A stretch of DNA of 64,000 nt from Elmis aenea (Eukaryota > Arthropoda > Insecta > Coleoptera > Elmidae). This document shows positions 56,926 through 64,000 of this stretch, in pieces. Every line of letters begins with the position of its first letter. The stretch's first letter is position 1. The stretch covers positions 51,652,970 through 51,716,969 of the forward strand of contig OX393579.1 in assembly GCA_947652605.1 (NCBI GenBank), read 5' to 3'. Made by a program: the position numbers and the translations under genes. The notes under the pieces were generated by a model that did no database searches, had not been told where the DNA came from, and saw nothing but the letters and a program-made list of their open reading frames with translations.

Positions 56926-58792
56926 GATTGAGACCGGGCATTAAAAATATATGAAGAATGAAAAAGGGTATGGATCTGAAATTTTGGTTATGACCATAAT
57001 GGCATCTGATCTGTTTATTGAAAATATTTTCAAGATGGCGATACTTCCGCAAATACCGGAAGTTGGCGTCTACTTTTTTATTTTCAATACAATGGTCTAT
57101 TTTTTAGTGCATTTTTGGATTCAAAACGTTATTTTAGAGGGACTTTTATTAGCATTCCCTATACCTAAGTGCAGTCATTTTTTAGATTTTTGGACTTTTT
57201 TGAAAATTTTTTGATTTTCACCGTGATGCTTAATATTATCTAACATGGCCATTTTTAAAGAAAAAACGCTTAAATTTAGACCATGCCTAGAAGAAACCTT
57301 GGACTACATCCTGGATATTTTGCAATCGATGAATTACTTACAGGGTGTCCAAACTTTAATTTTCTTTTAATAAAACTTCAGACCACTAAAACTCGTTTTT
57401 TTCAAATACAAAGCCCAAACTTTTTTTTCATTTTCTAATGTAAAATTACATTCTGCATCAATCTGTATTAGCGTTTCCTATACCTATCTGCAACAGTTTT
57501 CGAGTTATTAAGAATTTTTGATAAAGTTAAGAGAAATTGCAACATTTTTAAATAGTAAGCCTTGGAAATGACAGCAAATGCCAATATTAATAACTGTAAA
57601 CCACTTTTATTGCGTTTGTCTGAAGCATCCATGAAAATGTATAATCAAGAGTATTCAAACACGAATATTTTGAACTTATTTTATATTCATGAAGAATGTA
57701 ACAAGATTATTGAAAGAACTTGCCGCATGTTCAGTGAGAGTTATCCTTATTTGACTGTAATGACCAGACAGAAATTTTAATGAATAGAATCAATTTTTCT
57801 TCAATTTAGAAGAGTGAAATCTGCTTGTATTCGACCTAAGCGTGTGACAAATGATGAAACTAACAAAGTTAACATCCTGAGATATTTTAATGACCATCCT
57901 CAGCGATCAATTCGATTGGTAGCGCAAGACTCGGGTTTAACATACTATGCTGTACAAGCTACATTAAAAATACACAACTATTCGTTCACACTTTCAATAA
58001 TCTTCTGAATTTGTCCAAGAATGTAAAATAAATTCAAAATATCCGTGTTTGAATACTCTTGGTAATCCATTTTCATGGATACTTCAGACAAACGCGATAA
58101 AAGTGGTTGACGGTTATTAAGTATTGGCAATTGTTGTCATTTCCAAGGCCTACTATTTAAAAATGTTGCAATTTCTCTTAACTTTATCAAAAATTCTTAA
58201 TAACTCGAAAATTGTTGCAGATAGGTATAGGAAACGCTAATACAGATTGATGCAGAATGTAATTTTGCATTAAAAAATGAAAAAAAAGTTTGGGCATTGT
58301 ATTTGAAAAAAACGAGTTTTGGTGGTCTGAAGTTGTATTAAAAGAAAATTAAATTTTGGACACCCTGTAAGTAATGCATCGATTGCAAAATATCCAGGAT
58401 ATAGTCCAAGGTTTCTTCTAGGCATGGTCTAAATTTAAGCGTTTTTTCTTCAAAAATGGCGGTGGTAGATAATATTAAGCATCACGATGAAAATCGAAAA
58501 ATTTTCAAAAAAGTCCAAAAATCTCAAAAATGGCTGCACTTAGGTATAGAGAATGCTAATAAAAGTCCCTCTAAAATAACGTTTTGAATCCAAATACGCA
58601 ATAAAAAATAGACCATTGTATTTGAAATAAGAAAGTAGACGTCAACTTCCGGTATTTCCGGAAGTGTCGCCATATTGAAAATATTTTCAATAAACAGATC
58701 AGATGCCATTATGGTCATAACCAAAATTTCAGATCCATACCCTTTTTCATTCTTCATATATTTTTAATGCCCGGTCTCAATCAATCACCCTG
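56926..58792. mobile_element. Palindromic element (CAGGGTGATTGATTGAGACC family) with DUF4817/HTH remnant
   Basis: A 1.87-kb inverted repeat: CAGGGTGATTGATTGAGACC at 56926 and its inverse ending at 58792. In the centre, the plus strand reads LNLFYIHEECNKIIERTCRM and FSESYPYLTVMTRQKF (57670-57780). After a short break come RPKRVTNDETNKVNILRYF and SIRLVAQDSGLTYYAVQATL (57830-57970): a DUF4817 domain followed by a helix-turn-helix. The catalytic domain is absent. The mirrored frames in the arms (56951-57214 plus, 58757-58524 minus) are not genes. Confidence 0.9.
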
Positions 58793-58796
58793 TATA

Positions 58797-58866
58797 TAGT
58801 GTGCCGCGAACTTTAAGCTTTCCTAAAAGTGTGCCGCAATATTAAAAAGGTTGAAAAATACTGCTA
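58797..58866. repeat. Right-end remnant of a hAT element
   Basis: GTGTGCCGCAATATTAAAAA ... AATACTGCTATA parallels the right end of the hAT at 44645-45725. The rest of that element is not present here. Confidence 0.55.
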
Positions 58867-59229
58867 TAAAATGTTTAAAAACGAATCCAGACAGTGTTTG
58901 GTAGACGAATGATCTTTCTTGTTTATATTACTTGTGGGTATGTTATGGCAATAATGATTTTTAACGATTTGTTAACAGAATCTTTCAAAGTCATTACCAT
59001 CAAACGTTTACAAAACAACAATAGCATTTTCTCCTTGACAATGCACTGCATCAGGAGGTGCTAAAAATATGCACAGTGCTCAAAATCGTACGAAATTAAA
59101 ATGTTTATGATTTAATTAATAAAAATTCTCACTTTCTACGCTGTAAACTTGTTGCATTCACAATTTATTATTATTATAAAAGGCTGTGCATTCCATATTG
59201 GAATAATAACCGCTCTTTGAAACCCTACT

Positions 59230-60480
59230 GACTATTATTTTTCGGATAGTCACTCCGCTATTTCGGTTCTTTCACTTCCTATAGGTTGTTTTGTCTTTGC
59301 ATCTTGTACGACTTGCTTCCATGTTTTCCTATCAAGCATTTTCTTTCTCCATCCTGTTATTTCTATTTTTCCTACATCAGCTATCGCTTGGTCTTCCCAG
59401 CATATTTTTGGTCTTTCTCCTGATCTTGTCCCTTTTGGTTTCCATTTTGAGATCCTTTTTAGTACAGACTGGTACTCTCTTCTACTTATATGTCCATACC
59501 TTCAAATTCTCGCAGTTTTTATTACTTTGAATATGTCTGTCCCTTTTAGTAGGTATTGTTTTAATTTCGTTATTTCTTAACCTTATGTATTCTTCCTCTA
59601 TTTTTCTCACCCCTTAAATACATTTTTCTCACTATTTTCCTTCCAAAAATAAAAAAAAATGTTTTTCCTTCCTTGTCAAACACATCGTCTCTGCTCCGTA
59701 TATCAGCACAGGTCGTATCGCTGTTTTGTAGATTCGCATTTTTGAATCGTTACTGATATTCTTATTTTTCATGTAAGTTTTATATTTATAATATGCATAT
59801 ATCCCGCTGGTATTCGTTGTTTTATTTCTTTCCTCTTGTGGTTCTGGCGATTAATTACTGTTCCCAGATATTTAAAATTTTCTACTCTTCGATCGGATAA
59901 TTTCCTGCTATTACTTCTCTGTTATCCCCTTCATGTTTCTTTTTTATTTTCATATGTTTTGGTTTTTCTGGTTTATTTCAAGCCCCATTTTCTTTGCCTC
60001 CGTCTCGATTTTCGATAGTGATTCTTTTAAACGTTTCCTGTTTCTTGCTATTAAGTCTAGATCTTCGGCATTTGCTACTATTTGTGCTGATTTTTCTATC
60101 ACAGTCCCTTTTATTTCACATTTTCTAATTATACCTTCTAACGCTATATTAAATATTGTCGCTGATAGCCCATAGCCTTGCTTGGCCCCTTTGTTAAATT
60201 CGAATTCTTTCGAGATTTCTTCGAGCGATAGTATTGCTGCTCTTGATCCTTCCATAGTCGTCTTTATTAGCCTTACTAGTTTGTTTGGGACTCCCATTTC
60301 GTCTGCACCTGTATATATTACAATTCGCCTAAGGCTATCAAAGCTTGCTTTAAAATCAATTAAAACTATTTGTAGTTCCACGTTATTCTCATAGCATTTT
60401 TCTCTAATCTGTTTTAGCGTAAATATTGCGCCAACGGTAGATCTTCCTTGTCTAAATCCATGTTGGTGCATTAACAATTA
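59230..60480 (-). mobile_element. Decayed non-LTR retrotransposon, reverse transcriptase domain
   Basis: The minus-strand frame 60477-59950 carries HGFRQGRSTVGAIFTLKQI, motif A LIDFKASFDSLRR, NKGAKQGYGLSATIFN (the usual QGD/QG.. fingers segment) and motif C NAEDLDLIARNRKRLKES. The YADD box has become NAED, and the continuing C-terminal region (59900-59230) is full of stops and shifts. Dead copy; family distinct in detail from 9130-9960 but of the same general RTE/CR1-like class. Confidence 0.85.
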
Positions 60481-62380
60481 TTCACGGATATTGGATTTAA
60501 TACAGTTGGTTACGACCATGGGCGTAATAATGTTTCAGAAAATTCCATTTGCATTCTAATTTTGGGTTCAAAATTAATGACCACACATCGTAATTCACAG
60601 CAATAAAACAGCAATTGCTAACCAACACGTGTAGCTGTTATTACCATCTTTCATTCCCTATTTTCGTTGTACAGGCGATAATTGCATATATCAGGATTTC
60701 AGCATTCAGCAAAATGCAGTAAACCGCGTGGCACGGTTGAGTCATTCACCTTGCCATGATATTTCTTGACGTAACATTAACATCTGGACTTGCCATATTT
60801 CTTTGATCTATTAAATAGTTACAGATCTCCTGACATCTAACATTCTTCACTTTGTCAAAAATCAGCAAATACATAATTAACATTAAAAATTTCTTTTAAC
60901 TTTTTTTAAAATTATAAATTAAACATATTTGGACGTCCACATGGCGTTGTTATGACTTTCGACCCATTCGTATTGTTCAAACAATTAAAATTAATAAGAT
61001 ATTGTGTAAGAGAGGTCTGTTTACTCCAACATGTTTATTTTTACTCTTTGATCTGGAATATTTCTCGCTCAAAAATACGAGAGATGCAACGGGATAGTAA
61101 ATAAACCAGAAAGTCGCGATAATATTTTGATAATAAATTTAACTTCTGTATTATCTAGCGAGAGATCTAAATATAATTTTTATTATTTTAATAAGTAATG
61201 ATATTCTTGCCAATTTACTAACAAATCTGAATTTAGAGCCCAGACATTGCTAGAAATGTTGTTTATAAAATCTTATTCAAATTGAGATTAATTTTTAACT
61301 TATAGAATTTTAATTTCTGCAACAGAAAACATAACTCGAAAAAATACAGTCGTTATATTATACTTTACATTTTCAGCAAAATATTTAGAAAATGTTATAT
61401 CAACTGCAGGAGTCGTGGGTGAAAAATACAAGTTAGTTAAAGGCCTCTTGGGTTAGTGCCAGATGCACTTTAGCTATTAAACTGTTCCAAAAAGTGTATT
61501 TGTACTTAACGATAGCAATTTACTTTCACTAATTTTTTTAAGGTTTTTTATCAGATAAGAATTCGTCACTAAAACTATAAATAAATAATAGAAATAAGTT
61601 TTATTAAAAAACAATAATCTTTTTTCGCAGGATCTCTTATTGAACAGTTGCTACTACAACTGTGTTTATGTAAATAAAAAAAATAAATATATACTTTCTA
61701 CTAATGAAGAGACAAGAGTCTTAAGGTGTTCTAGCATTTTTTTAAACTGAAAAAAAAGGAAAAGTGACTTTTCATCAACTTATTTACATTAATAAACGAA
61801 TCACCAATATTTCAAGCATTGTAAACTTACTAAATAATTCCCATTATCACTTAAAACAAATAATAAGTAAGTTATGATTTTTTAATTAAACTTTAAAAAC
61901 ATCATCAATATTTATAAATACATTAAAATTGAATTGCTAGTTTGTAAATGTTTAAATTATAGTTATATTATAAAAGCAAGCCCCCTTTTGTGCGAGCCAC
62001 TGGAAAATTTTGGAAACTTTGGCCAGTTCAGTTCTGAACTAAATAGATTTTATTCTATATTTTATACGTAGACATCTATTGATTAAACTACTAACTAAAC
62101 CTTGAGCTGTATGGTGTCTGTGCTAGTTTGTTTCTGCTAATTTAGTTACGATGGCACCACCATACTGCCAAAAAATCCGATTATAGCGCCCCAAGCGATA
62201 TTCATTGATAGTGTTACTTTCAATTTTGACTTTTTGAGTTTAGACAGCTAAGAAGCCCATAAATAGTTAGGGAAGGACAAATCCATTGTAAATTCTGTGC
62301 ATGTGATATGTAGTTACATGATATAAATGAATTTAAACGAAATTGTGTTAGTTAATACATAAATAAATTGAAGCTGTACG
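60481..62380. other. Intergenic and Rogdi promoter region
   Basis: AT-rich with no recognised gene or transposon. The Rogdi transcript must start within the last few hundred bases before 62381; no clear core promoter was recognised. Confidence 0.4.
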
Positions 62381-64000
62381 ATGACAGACGATTGTGAAAG
62401 GGAAGAAGCCTTAAATTTGGTAAGAAATGTTTACATTAATTAAATTCAAATTGCTGTAAACAACCTACTTAAACTGTTTTATTGATTAAATTGTGGAATG
62501 GAATGTAAAGAGTCTTTAACTTTACAATTAAAATTAAGGTTATGTAGGTCAAACGGGTAATGACAACACTTAAATTTGTTTAATTTAGCAAAAGGAGTTC
62601 GAATGGGTGCTACATCAAGAAGTACACACTGCTTTAGATCAGATTCACGAGATATTAGTCGTAAGTAACGAAGAAAATTGATCGTAAATCCATTATAATC
62701 GTCTAATTTTGTAGGAATGTGCGAGTCGATTTCCTGTTCAATTATACGGCAATGATAATTCTGCAAAACAGGATAAATTTGTCCTTTCTGTTGCACCCGA
62801 TCAGCTGAAATGCGTACTTACTTTAACGGGAGATAGCATAACACATGCAGTAAGTTTATCGAATGCCCGGTTTATGTGAAATTATGATTAATGTGGGGGT
62901 GTTTCTGTTTAGGATATTAGTTTTAAAGTACAGCGAGCTCAGAACTCAATGGTACGGACGAGTATACAGAACGAATATCCGTGGAAATTACAACAGATAC
63001 AGGATGCGGCAAATCACCTGCAGCAGGCGATATATCACATTGATGATGTTGGAAAGAATTATAAATTTAAGTAAGTGCAGTTAATTTTTTTTTAAACCTA
63101 ACTATTTAATGAAGGCAAAAACAGTACTTAAATATGTTATTGCACATAATCGACTTATACAGGGTGTCCCAACTAAGACGAATTATTCGATAGCTCTGTT
63201 ATTAGTAATAATATTAAAAAAAGTTAAATATAAAAGTTTTTTGTGGTTATTTACTACATAATCTTAAATTATTTTGAAGTATACACAGTGTTTTGTTTTT
63301 GCGCACCGATAGGTACTTTTGTTTTTTATGTGCAACACTGTATTTTTTAATTTTTGGATGCAAAATTAAATTCTCTTCCAACAAATTTTAAAGTTCTTTT
63401 TACCTAAAATCAATTGTTTTTGAGTTATTTAGGTTTTTAGGAAAATATTGACAGGTTAAGGACCATAAAAAAATATTACTATGTACTAATATTTAACAAC
63501 TTGACAATTTCAGAATTAATTCTTTTGAAACTTTGTTCGAAAATAGTGTCAGTAATTGCTGATTAGTTAAAATTTTAAAACAATACACAGGGTGTTTCTT
63601 AAGCCTGGTCCATTTGGCTAAACTTTACACACAAAATAGTCAGTTAATATAAATGGAACACCCTTTATATTTTTACATTTTTTTAATGACAATTTAATTA
63701 TCTGTGAAAACTATTAAAGGTCAGTTATGTGTTACATTGACATTTCTCGAGTTATTGCGGTTTTCTTGATAATTTACAAGTACAAACACAATATTTAATG
63801 AAATTAAACTAGTAGGCTAGGCCTAAATAACTCAAAAACGATTGATTTTTGGTACAAAGGACAATATACAGGGTGTTTCTTAAGTATTGCAAAAAAATTC
63901 TGGAGGTTATTCCTGATCGAAAATTAAGAGGGGTCTTTCATATAAATTTTTTTCCTTAGACGTCTCCTTTCGGAATTACGCCCCCCTAAAGGGGAGCGGA
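62381..64000 (+). CDS. rogdi: Rogdi orthologue, first four exons (gene runs past window end)
   Basis: Exons 62381-62419, 62589-62660, 62715-62849, 62913-63070, joined in frame for 134 codons plus two bases. The product begins MTDDCEREEALNL and continues KEFEWVLHQEVHTALDQIHE, DQLKCVLTLTGDSITHADIS and [20 protein letters not shown]. This aligns with the N-terminal half of vertebrate ROGDI ([40 protein letters not shown]). ROGDI is a cytosolic leucine-zipper-like protein linked to the RAVE/V-ATPase assembly complex and synaptic function; loss in humans causes Kohlschutter-Tonz syndrome. The next exon would continue after TTTAA|GTAAGT at 63070. The intron to the window end carries CAGGGTG-type repeat ends. 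Confidence 0.95.
63160..63590. repeat. Arm of a CAGGGTGTCCCAACTAAGAC element
   Basis: Starts CAGGGTGTCCCAACTAAGAC and follows the arm of 24031-25432 (GGTTATTTACTACATAATCT, GCAACACTGTAT). The opposite end was not recognised. Lies in the Rogdi intron. Confidence 0.6.
63869..64000. mobile_element. Left arm of ACAGGGTGTTTC palindrome, cut by window end
   Basis: CAGGGTGTTTCTTAAGTATT and CTCCTTTCGGAATTACGCCC match the arm of 15612-16340 and 40739-41805. The remainder lies outside. Confidence 0.8.

Noticed and set aside
56951..58757. Paired frames MKNEKGYGSEILVMTIMASD on both strands
   Set aside because: Same explanation: inverted arms of the 56926-58792 palindrome, not duplicated genes.

Overview
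The window is AT-rich animal nuclear DNA. Genes are split by GT-AG introns and most of the sequence is transposon debris. Annexin B-type genes, an insect-style troponin C, and several lineages of mariner, hAT and RTE-like elements point to an insect. A beetle is a reasonable guess, but the sequence alone cannot settle the order. Five host genes can be supported.

Host genes from left to right: (1) an annexin (+, coding exons 1349-3829, first exon not visible); (2) a second annexin with a long Pro/Tyr/Ser-rich N-terminus, annexin B11-type (+, 11113-18874, 496 aa); (3) an NCKIPSD/SPIN90 orthologue with an N-terminal SH3 domain (+, 19745-25756, seven exons, 641 aa); (4) a troponin C (-, 40446 down to 30024, five coding exons, start exon not found); (5) the first four exons of a Rogdi orthologue (+, from 62381, continuing past the window). 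Exon phases were checked by hand and are consistent for every junction listed. The genes are not an operon or pathway. Annexins bind Ca2+ and membranes, NCKIPSD regulates Arp2/3 actin assembly, troponin C is the muscle Ca2+ sensor, and Rogdi is a V-ATPase-associated neuronal factor.

Most remaining structure is repetitive. The commonest class is long near-perfect palindromes of 0.6-1.9 kb with ends of the type TA-CAGGGTG...CACCCTG-TA, present as several sequence families in introns and intergenic DNA. Two of these palindromes still carry, in their centres, decayed fragments of a DUF4817/helix-turn-helix transposase. The truncated transposase at 1-1165, whose end is also a CAGGGT-type terminus, looks like a relative of their source. 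A second class has arms made of inverted tandem repeats: 7569-9064, with a perfect 9-bp target duplication, and about 45741-46900, which encloses a decayed Mutator-like transposase with a SWIM zinc finger. There are also hAT elements (one with a perfect 8-bp target duplication), at least four mariner lineages, and three fragments of RTE/CR1-like retrotransposons. One of these fragments has an inverted 5' part, as twin priming would produce.

The interval 44157-49745 is a nested stack: a palindrome holds another terminal-repeat element, which holds a hAT, a Mutator-like element and a further palindrome. The 40.4-62.4 kb interval has no confidently recognised host gene. One weak two-exon candidate lies at 42974-43691.
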